A DNA stretch of 64,000 nt from Gottfriedia acidiceleris (lineage in GTDB: Bacteria > Bacillota > Bacilli > Bacillales > Bacillaceae_G). Below are positions 8,352-18,602 of the stretch, one piece after another. The notes under the pieces were generated by a model. The model was not told where the DNA came from. It did not search any database and saw only the letters and a program-made list of their open reading frames with translations. Numbering within the stretch: position 1 is the stretch's first letter; every line of letters starts with the position of its first letter. The stretch covers positions 3,844,001 to 3,908,000 of the forward strand of contig NZ_CP096034.1 of the NCBI RefSeq assembly GCF_023115465.1, read 5' to 3'. The position numbers and the translations under genes were made by a program.

Positions 8352-9951
8352 CGTATCTGTTACTCTCCTTTTGGCTTTTCGGAATGGCAACAATAAATGT
8401 AGTTCCCCCATGTTCGTTTGAATGAAAAGTAATTTGTCCGTTTAATTTATGGAGCAATCTCTGGACTAAGTGAAGTCCAATCCCTGAGTTTTTAGATTGC
8501 TCCTTAGTAGAAATACCATATTCAAAAATCTCATCGATTAATTCCTCAGGGATACCATTTGCATTATCCTCAATTTCAATCACTAAATCTTCACCTAAAT
8601 CAGTAAGAAATAGTGAAACAAGCTTTTCTGATTTATTTGTTTCTAATACTGCATCGAAAGCGTTATTTAATAGATTTCCGATTATCGTTATTAAATCTTC
8701 CCTATTAATTTCTTTTGGGACATCTGCAAAACTACTATTATAATCAATGTTAAAGTCTACTTTTAACTCATTAGCTAAACTGATTTTGCCTAAAAGAAGT
8801 CCTGCAACAACTGGGTCTGAAATTTCTTCCATAATAAAATGGATAATATTTTGAGTTATATTTGATTCCTTTGAAATTAATTCAATCGCTTCTTGATAGG
8901 ATTCAAGCTGTATTAAGCCTAAAATTGTATGCAATTTATTAGAATATTCATGTGCCTGTGCTCTAAGGCCTTCTGAATATGCTTTTATTTGCGATAGTTC
9001 ATTTAGTAATTTATTCAATTCTGATTTTTCCCTAAAGGTTGTTACTGCTCCTACAATTTTAGAATTCACTCCTACAATCGGTATACAATTAATAATCATT
9101 ACTTTTTCATTTATTAAAAACTCTAAATCATAAATTGGCTTACCAGTTTCCACTACTTTCTTAAGATGCGAATTATGCAATATGTCTTCTATTTTTAATC
9201 CTCTAAGCTTTATATTATTAGGAATAGACAGTACTTTATGAGCATTTTCATTTACTACCGTAATTTCTCCGTATTCATCAATCGCAATAATCCCTTCATG
9301 AATCGATTCTAATATTGCGTGTTTTTCTTTGTACATCCTTCCAATTTCTTTCGGCTCCAATCCGAAGATCGATTTTTTAATATTAAATGAAATTAAAAAA
9401 GCTGCTCCTATTCCAAGAAGTAAGATGACAATACTATTTTTTATTAGTTTTTTACTAAATGCATTTGCCTCATGGTCGATATCTTTTATTAAGTAGCCTA
9501 CAGAAACAACTCCAATTACATTTCCATTATCATCAAAAATAGGAGTTTTTCCCCTTAAAGAAGGGCCGAGTGTCCCAGTCGATTCCGATACGATTTCCTG
9601 TCCCTTAAATACTTTATTATTATCCCCCCCTACCATTTTCTGACCAATTAGTAATGGGTTTGGATGTGAATAACGTATTTCATTTTTATTTCCGACAACG
9701 ATAAATTCCGCTCCAACCTTCTTTCGAATCTTTTCAACGATTGGCTGAATGATTCCTGATGGATTTTCACTTGAAAATGCTTCACGTACTTCTGGCATAT
9801 TTGCCACTGTTTGAGAAATGGCTAAAGCCTTTAATCCCTTTTCATGTTTAAGGTTTTTTAAAAACATTTCTTGTGATACTATTTCAAAAACACTACTAAT
9901 AACTAAAATGAGAACAGAAATAAAGATGATTAACTTATAATGTAAACGCAT
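8317..9951 (-). CDS. citS: CitS/DcuS-type sensor histidine kinase
   Basis: This is a membrane sensor kinase of 544 residues. Helix 1 spans about 5-26. An extracytoplasmic PAS-like (sCache) sensor spans 27-168, with the carboxylate-binding motif EIRYSHPNP (Arg93, His96) and LRGKTPIFD (Arg133, Lys135). Helix 2 spans about 172-190, a cytoplasmic PAS 205-305, and a SpoB-type dimerisation helix carries phosphoacceptor His334 in AHEYSNKLH. A HATPase domain has the N-box NLLNNAFDAV and G-box GIGLHLV. The architecture and length match B. subtilis CitS. It lies 67 nt beyond tctA on the same strand and overlaps the regulator gene. The ligand is presumably citrate or a C4-dicarboxylate. Confidence 0.88.
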   Translation of the reverse strand: MRLHYKLIIFISVLILVISSVFEIVSQEMFLKNLKHEKGLKALAISQTVANMPEVREAFSSENPSGIIQPIVEKIRKKVGAEFIVVGNKNEIRYSHPNPLLIGQKMVGGDNNKVFKGQEIVSESTGTLGPSLRGKTPIFDDNGNVIGVVSVGYLIKDIDHEANAFSKKLIKNSIVILLLGIGAAFLISFNIKKSIFGLEPKEIGRMYKEKHAILESIHEGIIAIDEYGEITVVNENAHKVLSIPNNIKLRGLKIEDILHNSHLKKVVETGKPIYDLEFLINEKVMIINCIPIVGVNSKIVGAVTTFREKSELNKLLNELSQIKAYSEGLRAQAHEYSNKLHTILGLIQLESYQEAIELISKESNITQNIIHFIMEEISDPVVAGLLLGKISLANELKVDFNIDYNSSFADVPKEINREDLITIIGNLLNNAFDAVLETNKSEKLVSLFLTDLGEDLVIEIEDNANGIPEELIDEIFEYGISTKEQSKNSGIGLHLVQRLLHKLNGQITFHSNEHGGTTFIVAIPKSQKESNRYDEKEFNRSVNS

Positions 9952-9983
9952 AAAATTTCTCCTTATATTTTTATAATAATCAA

Positions 9984-10009
9984 AAAACTCCTTTTATTAA
10001 AGGAGTTTT
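9984..10009 (-). terminator. terminator after tctCBA
   Basis: AAAACTCCTTT (9984-9994) pairs with AAAGGAGTTTT (9999-10009) around a 4-nt loop, with a U tract on the minus strand. It lies between tctA and the sensor kinase gene and leaves little space for a separate kinase promoter. Confidence 0.85.
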
Positions 10010-10018
10010 GTTAGAAAT

Positions 10019-11545
10019 TTATGCTTCTACATTAATAACTACTTCCTTACCCTTCAATTTAATCATAATTGGAATGAGGATCCAAAGTAATCCAATTATT
10101 AAAAATACTAATGAAATAGGATGAGTAAAGAAAATACTATAATCACCATTTGATACAGTTAAAGCTCTTCTTAAATTATTCTCAATCATTGGACCTAAAA
10201 CGATTCCTAATACTAGTGGTGCGATTGGAAAATCATTTTTTGAAAGAAAATACCCGAAAATACCACAAGCTATTAATAGAAGTAAATCATTTACAGATAC
10301 TTGTACTGCATAAACACCAAATATTGAAATGGCTACAATTAGTGGCAATAAGTATTTCTTTGGCGTTTGAATAATCTTAGCAAATATTTTTACTAAAGGC
10401 ATGTTTAAAATAATCAGCATTACGTTACCAATAAACATACTCGCAATTAATCCCCATGCAACATCAGGATGTTCATCGAATAGAAGTGGTCCCGGTTGTA
10501 TGTTATACATCATTAAAGCACCCATTAGGATCGCAGTTGTTCCTGAACTTGGAATTCCTAAAGTTAATAAAGGAATCATCGCTCCTCCAGACGCGGCATT
10601 GTTAGCTGACTCAGGAGATGCAACACCAGCAATTGTACCAGTTCCAAACTTTTCTGGCGTTTTACTAACCTTCTTTTCTAAAATATAAGCAAAAAATGAA
10701 GCTAAAATAGCACCCGCTCCCGGTAATAACCCGACGAAAAATCCTAATATAGAGCCCCTAGCGATTGGTGCTACACTTTCTTTTAATTCTTCTTTAGATG
10801 GTAATAAATTATTAATCTTTGCCATCTCTCCATCTTCTACTTCATTTTCAATAATTGTTTTAAATACTTCCCCTAGAGCAAATAATCCTACCGCTACTGT
10901 TAAAAATTCTAACCCCTGATATAGCCATGGGATGTCATATGTAAAACGAGAAACACCTGACACGGAATCAATTCCAATTGTAGCTAGTAGTAATCCAAAG
11001 ATTGTCATAATTAATGCTTTTGTTACCGACTTTCCTGCTAGTCCACTTACTGCACATAAACCAAGAAGCATTAATGAAAAATATTCTGCTGGTCCGAACT
11101 TAATTGCTAATGCAGATAATGGTTTTGCTAAAACGATCAGTGCAATAAGAGTAAAAATTCCTGCTACAAATGAACCAATTGCGGCAATTGACAAAGCACT
11201 TCCTGCTCTACCTTTTTTAGCCATTTGATAACCATCTAAAGTCGTCACTACCGATGAAGATTCACCTGGAGTATTTAATAGAATTGATGTAGTAGAACCA
11301 CCATACATAGCACCATAATAGACACCAGCTAATAGAATAATTGCACTACCCGCTGCTTGCTCAGGTCCTAAAAAGCCAGTTACCGAAGCAGTAACAGGTA
11401 TTAGTAACGCGACCCCACTCATTGGCCCAATACCAGGTAATACTCCTACTGCTGTACCAATTAATACTCCGGCAAAAGCAAACAATAAGTTGTACCATGT
11501 AAATGCAGTTTCAAATCCCTGCATTAAATATTGAAAAGTACTCAA
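10019..11545 (-). CDS. tctA: tripartite tricarboxylate transporter large permease TctA
   Basis: This is the large membrane subunit of a secondary tripartite tricarboxylate transporter, 508 residues with about ten to twelve helices. Two glycine-rich family motifs mark the inverted halves: VGVLPGIGPMSGVALLIP near residue 30 and FVGLLPGAGAILASFFAY near 270. The STTSILLNTPGESSSVV loop is also typical. Translation starts at TTG 11545 behind GGGAGAG. It is the last gene of tctC-tctB-tctA and 24 nt after tctB. It works with TctB as the ion-coupled channel and receives substrate from TctC. Confidence 0.93.
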   Translation of the reverse strand: MSTFQYLMQGFETAFTWYNLLFAFAGVLIGTAVGVLPGIGPMSGVALLIPVTASVTGFLGPEQAAGSAIILLAGVYYGAMYGGSTTSILLNTPGESSSVVTTLDGYQMAKKGRAGSALSIAAIGSFVAGIFTLIALIVLAKPLSALAIKFGPAEYFSLMLLGLCAVSGLAGKSVTKALIMTIFGLLLATIGIDSVSGVSRFTYDIPWLYQGLEFLTVAVGLFALGEVFKTIIENEVEDGEMAKINNLLPSKEELKESVAPIARGSILGFFVGLLPGAGAILASFFAYILEKKVSKTPEKFGTGTIAGVASPESANNAASGGAMIPLLTLGIPSSGTTAILMGALMMYNIQPGPLLFDEHPDVAWGLIASMFIGNVMLIILNMPLVKIFAKIIQTPKKYLLPLIVAISIFGVYAVQVSVNDLLLLIACGIFGYFLSKNDFPIAPLVLGIVLGPMIENNLRRALTVSNGDYSIFFTHPISLVFLIIGLLWILIPIMIKLKGKEVVINVEA

Positions 11546-11569
11546 GTTAATAACTCTCCCTTCTTTTTT

Positions 11570-12022
11570 CTAAAACCAAATTGACCAAACAGGTAAAGTT
11601 CCTTTTAATACATCCACAAAAATGAAATAAATAATGAGTGAATAACCTAATGAAATCGAAAGTGATTTTATCCAGTTTCCACGCTCCATTGTTTGAATTG
11701 CTACAATTAAGAATAAAAACGAACTAATAATAAAACCGATTTTCTCAAGTAAAAGCGCATAAAGAATAGCTGAAGCTAGGATGATAAAAAATTGCTTATA
11801 ATTATATTGAACTGCTTCCATTTCTTTTCCCTTATAAAAAAATGTTTCGTAAAATAACCTACAGCTTAATAAAGAAAGCGCACAGCCAAGTATAAATGGA
11901 AAAACATTCGGACCAACCACACTTCCATAAGCAGTGGCTGCTATACTCCGACTTTCTATAATAAAAGTAATACCTGTAATAAGAAAAATGATTGCTGCTA
12001 ATCGATCAAATTTTTTATTCAT
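11570..12022 (-). CDS. tctB: tripartite tricarboxylate transporter small permease TctB
   Basis: This is the small membrane subunit, 150 residues with four predicted helices, separated by a charged loop (KGKEMEAVQYNYKQ). Sequence conservation in TctB is low, so the call rests on length, topology and position between tctC and tctA. ATG 12022 is preferred to the upstream in-frame GTG at 12031 because AGAGGTG stands at the right distance. Confidence 0.88.
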   Translation of the reverse strand: MNKKFDRLAAIIFLITGITFIIESRSIAATAYGSVVGPNVFPFILGCALSLLSCRLFYETFFYKGKEMEAVQYNYKQFFIILASAILYALLLEKIGFIISSFLFLIVAIQTMERGNWIKSLSISLGYSLIIYFIFVDVLKGTLPVWSIWF

Positions 12023-12052
12023 GAATCTCACCTCTTTATGTTCAGTAATGGA

Positions 12053-12079
12053 AAAGAAGGAGTGTTTTCCCCCTTCTTT
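12053..12079 (-). terminator. intercistronic hairpin between tctC and tctB
   Basis: AAAGAAGG (12053-12060) pairs with CCTTCTTT (12072-12079) around an 11-nt loop, and the minus strand then reads TTTTCC. As in many binding-protein operons, it may stop part of the transcripts or protect the 3' end of tctC mRNA, giving more binding protein than permease. Confidence 0.55.
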
Positions 12080-12086
12080 ATTTCAA

Positions 12087-13106
12087 CTATTTTTTCATTC
12101 CTAATGCTTTTAATAAATCTTGAACTTGTGTTTCTTGTTCTGATAAAAACGAATTGAATTCTTTACCATCTTTATATTCTGGTTGCCAGCCTTGCTTTTG
12201 TACTTCTTCTTTCCATTCTTTTGTTTCAACTAATTTTGAAATTGTCTTTTCCCAATAGGAGTATGCATCCTTAGACATTTTCTCCGGCCCAAAGACCCCA
12301 CGCCAAATGATAAACTCAGCATCAATCCCTTGTTCTTTTGCTGTTGGAAACTCAGACAATACATCTCCTTGTAAACGTTCAGGTGATGTTACTGCTAAAA
12401 CTTTAACTTTACCTGATTTAACAAACTCAAGCGTACTAGATACATCTGTCGAAATGACATCCGCATTATTACCTAATAATGCTGTTATTGCTTCTGAACC
12501 ACCATCATAGGATACATACTTAATTTTCGTAGGATCAATTCCATATTTATAAGCAGGTAAAATTCCGATTAAATGATCCATTGACCCTGGAGCAGATCCC
12601 CCAGCTAAAGTAATACTCTTCGGATTCTTTTTAATATCATCTAAAAGTGACTTTAAATCCTTATACTTAGAATCAGCCTTTACAACGATTGCACCATAAT
12701 CCTTTGTTAGCTGAGCTAAAGGTGTACTATTTTTATAGCCATAAGGACTATTTCCCTCTTTTTTCAAGTTGTTAATGATAATAGGTGGTGAGTTTACAAA
12801 TAATTTTTCATTATTAGCTTTATCTTGGGTAGCATATTCAGCCATGAATACTGTACCGCCACCGCCTGGCTTATTTTCTACCGTCATAGGTTCTTTAACA
12901 AGTTTTGTTTCACTTAATACTTTAGTGAACGATCTAGCTGTTAAATCCCATCCGCCCCCTGCTCCTGATGGTGCTACAACCGAAATTGCCTTATTAGGAT
13001 AAGATGAGTTATTGCTTCCTGTTGATACACTACTACTTTTACATGCTGCAAGACTCACAGCGATTAAAGAAGTCATTACAAACAAACTAGTCTTTTTAAA
13101 TTTCAC
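12087..13106 (-). CDS. tctC: tricarboxylate-binding lipoprotein TctC (Bug family)
   Basis: This is an extracytoplasmic solute receptor of the Bug/TctC family, 339 residues. The signal peptide ends in the lipobox LAAC with Cys21 lipidated. The mature protein starts with the family strand ISVVAPSGAGGGWDLTAR and contains VENKPGGGGTVFMAEY and SITLAGGSAPGSMDHLIG, all hallmarks of Bug receptors. It starts at GTG 13106 behind GGGAGG. It is the first gene of the operon, with a cre site just upstream. B. subtilis YflP, next to citST, is the nearest named relative in layout. The substrate is probably citrate or a related acid. Confidence 0.92.
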   Translation of the reverse strand: MKFKKTSLFVMTSLIAVSLAACKSSSVSTGSNNSSYPNKAISVVAPSGAGGGWDLTARSFTKVLSETKLVKEPMTVENKPGGGGTVFMAEYATQDKANNEKLFVNSPPIIINNLKKEGNSPYGYKNSTPLAQLTKDYGAIVVKADSKYKDLKSLLDDIKKNPKSITLAGGSAPGSMDHLIGILPAYKYGIDPTKIKYVSYDGGSEAITALLGNNADVISTDVSSTLEFVKSGKVKVLAVTSPERLQGDVLSEFPTAKEQGIDAEFIIWRGVFGPEKMSKDAYSYWEKTISKLVETKEWKEEVQKQGWQPEYKDGKEFNSFLSEQETQVQDLLKALGMKK

Positions 13107-13124
13107 CTTTAGTTCCTCCCTTTT

Positions 13125-13154
13125 TTGAAAACGCTTTCTAATACAAGTATTATA
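13125..13154 (-). promoter_or_regulatory. tctC promoter -10 region and cre site
   Basis: On the minus strand a TATAAT box (13154-13149) lies upstream of a catabolite-responsive element at 13139-13125. The plus-strand reading TTGAAAACGCTTTCT fits the consensus WTGNAANCGNWNNCW at every fixed position. No good -35 box is visible, which fits a promoter needing an activator such as the CitT-like regulator. The cre falls just after the predicted transcript start, where CcpA binding would repress. Confidence 0.65.
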
Positions 13155-13268
13155 GTTTAATAATTCTGAAAAAAGTTTTTATGAACGTTAAAGACGTAAA
13201 ATCCATTAAAACCATTTTGTTCATAAAAACCACAATAAACAAAACTCTCCGATTGGCGGAACTTAGGC

Positions 13269-13479
13269 GGAAACAGATGCGTAGTTGGATATTAAAAATT
13301 ACTTACTAATAGTAGGTTTACGGGGAACTTGATCCGTTGGGAATTGAGAATTACTTCCTCATAACGGATTTATGGGGACCTTGATTCGCTAAAACTCAAA
13401 AATTACTGACTCATAACTGGCACAAGAGGAACCATATACGCTAGAATGCGAAATTAACTTACTCATAACAAGTTATAAT
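13269..13479. repeat. four degenerate tandem repeats of about 52 nt
   Basis: The units start at 13269 (55 nt), 13324 (52), 13376 (52) and 13428 (52). Each begins GGAA or GGAC, has a CG at about position 11-13, then an AAATTACT-like block and CTCATAAC or a variant near position 35. A possible partial unit begins at 13480. Identity between units is modest outside these blocks. No open reading frame of note crosses the array. The array lies in the gap between tctC and the inhA terminator. Confidence 0.7.
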
Positions 13480-13540
13480 GGAGATGAACGAAGATACTAT
13501 AAAAAACTTATATTTTGAACAGCCTATAAAAACAAAAAAA

Positions 13541-13573
13541 AATACGAGTCTGAAATGATATCAGACTCGTATT
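13541..13573 (-). terminator. inhA terminator
   Basis: AATACGAGTCTGA (13541-13553) pairs perfectly with TCAGACTCGTATT (13561-13573) around a 7-nt loop, followed on the minus strand by a long U tract. Confidence 0.92.
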
Positions 13574-13581
13574 CTTTTATC

Positions 13582-15963
13582 TTACTTATGAATCCAAACA
13601 GCACCAGCTGAATTATCTTTTGCTTCTCCAATTACTTGGAATTTTAATCCGTAGTTAGGTACTTTTCTTCCTGCATCAGGAATTAAAGTATTTTGGTAAC
13701 TACGTGAATCATCAAACTCTGTTACACCAGTTAGTCCTTTATAATCAAAGATCCCACGAGATGGTGAATTAAAGTAGAATTCAGGAGATTCGTCATAACT
13801 GAATGCTGCATCGGCTACTTGGTAACGAGTACTTTGTGACACAGATGGTTTACCATTTAAAGTACCAATAATAGCTTCTGGATGAGCGTCTACAACACCT
13901 AAGAAACCTTCACCAGGGTGAACACCTACCCAGTTTTCTGTGTAGCTATCATCCCCATACCAAACTACTAAACCAGTATTATACTTAACCCCACGAGCAT
14001 ATTCTAATGCTTTATCAGAGCCATCATAGTTTCTCCACTCTAAGTAGTAGTAGTGATTTTTAAAATCAGTACCATTTGATACAGTTGCTTTGTCTAATGC
14101 AAATGCTGGAGTTCCTTCAGCACCATCAGTAAATTTAACTGCACCGTCAACAGTTAATTTTGCTTCGTCGAAAGCAAACCCTTCAGGAGCTAGTCCACCA
14201 TCAGTTACATATTCAAACTGAACTTTTACGTTTTTGCCTTTGAATGCAGATAAGTCATAAACTTTATCTACCCAAAGTCCTTTAGATGTTTCAAGTCCAC
14301 CTGCAGTATTTTCATCACCAATCGTATCAATTGTTGCAAGTTTAGCACCAGTTGCTGCATCTAATACATTTACAAATACATAATCGTAACCATATTCAAC
14401 TTCATAGTTTGCTTTTACTGCGAAAGTTGCAGTTGTAGCTGTTGTTAAATTAAATACTGGTGAAGTCATTTTAGTGTGAATGTCATCGCCTTTTGTACTA
14501 TAGTAGTACTTTGCACCAAATTGAGGTTGAATTTTACTTTTTACTTCTTTCTTTGGTAAGTTAACTTTTACTACACCTGGATTATTAGATTTAGTAACAC
14601 TTTGGTCAATAAAAGTAGCAATACCTTTTTCATCAATATCCTTATAGTCTACTTCGGTCATATTTGCCCAGTTTCCACCATAAGTTTTTTGGAAGTACTC
14701 TTTGTTTTGTGGTGAGAAACTTGTAGGTGTTGTACCAGCGATTGCACCGTTCCAACTACCACCACTCATGATTGACCAAGAAGCAACTGGTTCACCATTT
14801 CCAGTGTACGCGGTATCGTACTCATCTGGTAATCCTAAATCATGACCAAATTCGTGAGCGAATACACCAACTGCTCCATCTTCTGGCTCAATAGTGTAAT
14901 CATATGCAGCCATCAATCCGTTCCAATTTGTAGATTTTGATTTTGTTCCTGAGAAAGTAGTTACTCCATTTAAAGTCCAACGATGTGACCAGATTGCTTT
15001 ATCTCCTAATTTACCGCCACCAGCTTCTTGACCAGTTCCAGCATGAAGAACCATTAAGTGATCCACTAATCCGTCAGGCTCATTAATATTTCCATCGCCA
15101 TCAAGGTCATAAATATCTAGATCATCAAAATCAGCTAAATTAATACCTGAATTAATTGCAGCACGTAGTGATTCTTTAACTAGATCACGAGGACCTTTTG
15201 GTGCTAAGTTATCATGGCCACCAGTTGGGCTATCATCGCCATAATCAGCTGCATTACCAGCAACTGTTAACCAGTTTGTAACAGTCCCCTTAACAGTATA
15301 GCTCCCACCAGATTGCTCTTCATAAAATTGTTTAAACGTTTTTACTTTAGAGCCATCGTATAAAGTAAATTCTTTATCTCCAAAAAGCATGTCTTCGTAA
15401 TGTTTTTTGCTGAAATCATCAGAGTACATGTATCCATTTTGTTTATCAATATTGTTATGTTTGAAATCAGCGAATTCAGTTAAAATTACTAATACCTTAT
15501 CTTCACGAACTCCGCCGTTATAGCTAGCCTGTTTAGCAGAATCAACTTTTACTACACCAGTTGGTTTGCCTTTTTTATAGTTTTCATGGCCTTTATTTAA
15601 TTGTGATAGAAGTTGAGCTTTGCGTTTTTCTAGTGTTTCTCTCTGCTTATCAGCAATTATTGAATCTGATTGTGCATTAACTTTCTCTTTATATGCACCT
15701 TGTTTTTCTTTTATGTATGCTTGTACTTTTTCTTTAGCTACTTCAGCGCTATCTGATTCTTTGATCACGCCTCTGTCTCTTAAAGCTTTTTCTAATCTTT
15801 CTTCATCCACTACGTTTAAATCTAAATAAGGACTTTCTACTAACTGCTTACTTTCAGTAGGAATTGCCGCTTTTGAAGTAACTCCAGTTGAAAAAATGGA
15901 CATACTTAAAGCTGCTGCAAGTGATACACTCGATAATACCTTCCAGTATGATGGTCTTGCCAT
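13582..15963 (-). CDS. inhA: secreted immune inhibitor A metalloprotease (peptidase M6)
   Basis: This is a secreted zinc metalloprotease of family M6, 793 residues. In the B. cereus group InhA cleaves host antimicrobial proteins and other extracellular targets. The signal peptide is residues 1 to about 30, ending near TSKAA. It is followed by a charged propeptide and a catalytic domain with [14 protein letters not shown]: His370, Glu371, His374 and the third ligand Asp380. The later part is beta-rich, with a MAM-like segment near 490-640 ([25 protein letters not shown]). ATG 15963 is chosen because AAGGGGTG lies upstream. The longer frame from 15996 would add 11 residues before a normal signal peptide. 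A TATAAT box lies about 40 nt upstream. Confidence 0.93.
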   Translation of the reverse strand: MARPSYWKVLSSVSLAAALSMSIFSTGVTSKAAIPTESKQLVESPYLDLNVVDEERLEKALRDRGVIKESDSAEVAKEKVQAYIKEKQGAYKEKVNAQSDSIIADKQRETLEKRKAQLLSQLNKGHENYKKGKPTGVVKVDSAKQASYNGGVREDKVLVILTEFADFKHNNIDKQNGYMYSDDFSKKHYEDMLFGDKEFTLYDGSKVKTFKQFYEEQSGGSYTVKGTVTNWLTVAGNAADYGDDSPTGGHDNLAPKGPRDLVKESLRAAINSGINLADFDDLDIYDLDGDGNINEPDGLVDHLMVLHAGTGQEAGGGKLGDKAIWSHRWTLNGVTTFSGTKSKSTNWNGLMAAYDYTIEPEDGAVGVFAHEFGHDLGLPDEYDTAYTGNGEPVASWSIMSGGSWNGAIAGTTPTSFSPQNKEYFQKTYGGNWANMTEVDYKDIDEKGIATFIDQSVTKSNNPGVVKVNLPKKEVKSKIQPQFGAKYYYSTKGDDIHTKMTSPVFNLTTATTATFAVKANYEVEYGYDYVFVNVLDAATGAKLATIDTIGDENTAGGLETSKGLWVDKVYDLSAFKGKNVKVQFEYVTDGGLAPEGFAFDEAKLTVDGAVKFTDGAEGTPAFALDKATVSNGTDFKNHYYYLEWRNYDGSDKALEYARGVKYNTGLVVWYGDDSYTENWVGVHPGEGFLGVVDAHPEAIIGTLNGKPSVSQSTRYQVADAAFSYDESPEFYFNSPSRGIFDYKGLTGVTEFDDSRSYQNTLIPDAGRKVPNYGLKFQVIGEAKDNSAGAVWIHK

Positions 15964-16181
15964 AAATCTACACCCCTTTTCAGAATCTTCTAACAAATTA
16001 TATAGTACTAGCTTAAGGGGTAATGTACAATGAGTAATTATGAATAATTTCTAATGATTAACTTAATCTATTTAATCCATTTTTAATGATTTTTTAACAT
16101 TAGGAATAGGTACATATACTTATTATGGTGACAAGAAAATACATTTTCTCTTTTTATCAATCAAATTTAGAGGAGTTTATG

Positions 16182-16763
16182 ATGAATTCGACAATAAAAA
16201 AAGATTTCTTTTTAAAACCAACTTTACAATTAGCAAAGGAGCTTTTGGGTTGTAAATTAGTTCATCGTACTGATGAATTGGAACTTTCTGGAATAATTGT
16301 AGAGACCGAGGCATATATGGGCCCAGATGATCGTGCTGCACATAGTTTTCAAAACCGACGTACGAAGCGGACAGAAATTATGTTTCATGAGCCAGGATTC
16401 ATCTATACTTATCAAATGCACACTCATACTTTAATAAATGTTGTTTGCGGGGAAGTTGGCATACCTAATGCAGTATTAATTAGAGCACTAGAACCTGTGG
16501 ACGGGATTGAAAAAATGATCGAATTCCGAAAAAATCAGCCCATTTCTAATTTAACAAATGGACCAGGTAAGCTTACAAAAGCATTGAATATTACGATGGA
16601 ATCTTATGGAAAACCAATTTGGCTCCCCCCCGTTTACATTAAAGAAGGAATTAAACCAGAACATATTAGTAGTGGACCTAGAATCGGTATTGAAAATACA
16701 GGTGAAGCGAGGGACTATCCATGGAGATTTTGGATTACGGAAAATAAATTTGTTTCAAGGTAA
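16182..16763 (+). CDS. AAG-type 3-methyladenine DNA glycosylase
   Basis: This is a monofunctional DNA glycosylase of the AAG/MPG family that removes alkylated and deaminated purines to start base excision repair, 193 residues. The catalytic Glu is in VETEAYMGPDDRAAHS, and the family strands FHEPGFIYTYQMHTHTLINVV and NGPGKLTKAL are present. ATG 16182 has AGGAG at good spacing; the adjacent ATG 16179 is too close to it. The gene is a single unit divergent from inhA and convergent with glpD. It corresponds to B. subtilis YxlJ/Aag. Confidence 0.93.
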   Translation: MNSTIKKDFFLKPTLQLAKELLGCKLVHRTDELELSGIIVETEAYMGPDDRAAHSFQNRRTKRTEIMFHEPGFIYTYQMHTHTLINVVCGEVGIPNAVLIRALEPVDGIEKMIEFRKNQPISNLTNGPGKLTKALNITMESYGKPIWLPPVYIKEGIKPEHISSGPRIGIENTGEARDYPWRFWITENKFVSR

Positions 16764-16764
16764 T

Positions 16765-16818
16765 AAAAATACCCAGGCTGTTGATGAATTCTCACTTTCA
16801 AACAGTCTGGGTATTTTT
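16765..16818. terminator. bidirectional terminator between DNA glycosylase gene and glpD
   Basis: AAAAATACCCAGGCTGTT (16765-16782) pairs with AACAGTCTGGGTATTTTT (16801-16818) with one mismatch and an 18-nt loop. It serves two convergent genes. Confidence 0.88.
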
Positions 16819-16841
16819 AATTTCAGATCCTATTTTAAACA

Positions 16842-18488
16842 TCATTCATCAGATGAAAAAACTGCATTTTTTATTTGCTCTTCCAATTCCAAACGATATT
16901 CTAAAACTTGGTACTTATTCCAACTTAATCTATTCGCCATATAACGAATCACTTCGTTTTTATACTTATTAACTAGATCAATATGAAAATATAAAAATCC
17001 AGTTCTCCTAATAAAAAAGTCGACTGGCTTTACAATCATTTCGTTTTGAATTCCATATTCTAGTTGTAAAAATAATGATAGTGGTAGATTAGAATCATTT
17101 TTCAATTCACTAAATGATATATTCATTAAATGTTCTATATTCGATCCGTATATTTTACTTAATCTTTTATATTCCGATTCACTTAATCCAATGGCAATAC
17201 CAGCAGATGAAAATCGTTTTTTAAAGTAATTAAAACCTTTTGAACCCCCAACATCGCCGCCGGATATTGGTAAAGTTTTAGTCTGACATTCTTTAAATCG
17301 ATTTCCATTTTCTTTTGAAATAAGGTCTACAATTGTCTCCGCCATTTTCCGGTAGCCTGTTAACTTTCCCCCAGCAATTGAAATTAACCCAGAGGATGAT
17401 TCCCAAATCTCATCCTTTCTTGAGATTTCAGAAGGATCTTTATCTTCTTCAAAAATTAAAGGACGAATGCCAGCCCAACTTGATTCAATGTCAGTATCTT
17501 CCAGTTTTATTGTTGGAAACATATACTGAACACAATTTAATATATATTCTCTATCTTCATTACTTACTTTGGGATTAGCGGTATCTCGATCAAAAAATGT
17601 ATCTGTTGTACCAACATAAGTCTTTCCGTCTCTTGGAATTGCAAAGACCATCCGACCGTCCACCGTATCAAAATAGACAGACTGATTTAGAGGGAACTTC
17701 TTATGATCAATTACTAAATGAACCCCTTTAGTTAGTTTAAGATTTTTATCACTTTCTAATCGTTCCATTTCTCTAAGCTGGTCAACCCATGGTCCGGTTG
17801 CGTTAACAATCCTCTTTGCCCGAATTTTAAAAGGTACTTTCGTTATTAAATCAATTGCTTTGACCCCTACTATTTTATTATTTTCATAGATGAAATCTAT
17901 TACTTCTACATAATTGATTGCCTGTGCTCCGTGTTCAACTGCTTTTTTTATTACTTCAATTGTAAGGCGAGCATCATCGGTTCGATATTCAACGTAATAT
18001 CCTCCAGCTTTAAGCCCTTCTCTTTTAACTAATGGCTCCTTTTCTATCGTTTCTTTTCGATTTAACATTTTTCTCCGCTCATCTTTTTTTACACCAGCTA
18101 AGTAGTCATATAATCTAAGGCCAATAGAAGTAGTAAACTTACCAAAAGTCCCACCCTTATATATGGGCAGTAGCATCCTTTCAGGTGTAGTCACATGTGG
18201 ACCATTTTCATAAACAATTGCACGTTCTTTACCAACCTCTGCTACCATTTTAAATTCATATTGTTTTAAATATCGTAAACCACCATGAACTAGCTTAGTA
18301 GAACGACTAGAAGTACCCGATGCAAAATCCTGCATCTCAACTAGGGCCGTACTCATCCCTCTAGTAGTTGCATCAAGTGCAATACCACAACCAGTTATTC
18401 CTCCACCAATTACTAATAAATCGAACTCTTTTTCAGCTAATGTTTTCTTAATCCTTTTCCTATTTAAACTTGAAAATTGTTCTTCCAT
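16842..18488 (-). CDS. glpD: aerobic glycerol-3-phosphate dehydrogenase GlpD
   Basis: This FAD-dependent, membrane-associated enzyme oxidises sn-glycerol 3-phosphate to dihydroxyacetone phosphate and passes electrons to menaquinone. It has 548 residues, close to the B. subtilis length. The dinucleotide-binding motif is [15 protein letters not shown] near residue 27. Family motifs include [16 protein letters not shown] and [14 protein letters not shown]-terminal DAO_C domain follows. It lies downstream of glpK, with a 149-nt gap containing a terminator hairpin (18565-18602) that may be the GlpP antitermination target. The start ATG has a GAGG site about 8 nt upstream. Confidence 0.96.
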   Translation of the reverse strand: MEEQFSSLNRKRIKKTLAEKEFDLLVIGGGITGCGIALDATTRGMSTALVEMQDFASGTSSRSTKLVHGGLRYLKQYEFKMVAEVGKERAIVYENGPHVTTPERMLLPIYKGGTFGKFTTSIGLRLYDYLAGVKKDERRKMLNRKETIEKEPLVKREGLKAGGYYVEYRTDDARLTIEVIKKAVEHGAQAINYVEVIDFIYENNKIVGVKAIDLITKVPFKIRAKRIVNATGPWVDQLREMERLESDKNLKLTKGVHLVIDHKKFPLNQSVYFDTVDGRMVFAIPRDGKTYVGTTDTFFDRDTANPKVSNEDREYILNCVQYMFPTIKLEDTDIESSWAGIRPLIFEEDKDPSEISRKDEIWESSSGLISIAGGKLTGYRKMAETIVDLISKENGNRFKECQTKTLPISGGDVGGSKGFNYFKKRFSSAGIAIGLSESEYKRLSKIYGSNIEHLMNISFSELKNDSNLPLSLFLQLEYGIQNEMIVKPVDFFIRRTGFLYFHIDLVNKYKNEVIRYMANRLSWNKYQVLEYRLELEEQIKNAVFSSDE

Positions 18489-18564
18489 TGTAAAACCTCA
18501 CTTCAACAAATTTTCTAGTTGTCTTAAAAAAGCGACACAAAAAGAAATCAATCTAAAATGAAAA

Positions 18565-18602
18565 AGGACCGCTACAATTACATCTGCATGTAGAAAGGTC
18601 CT
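18565..18602 (-). terminator. terminator between glpK and glpD, candidate GlpP antitermination site
   Basis: AGGACC (18565-18570) pairs with GGTCCT (18597-18602), with an inner stem CTACA / TGTAG, and the minus strand continues UUUUUCAUUUU. In B. subtilis, glpD is preceded by a leader terminator that GlpP with glycerol 3-phosphate overcomes. This hairpin occupies the same position. The GlpP role is inferred from family knowledge. Confidence 0.75.

Noticed and set aside
16036-16056. PlcR-box-like sequence upstream of inhA
   Set aside because: TATGAATAATTTCTAA departs from the PlcR consensus at two positions in one half-site. The match is too weak to claim.
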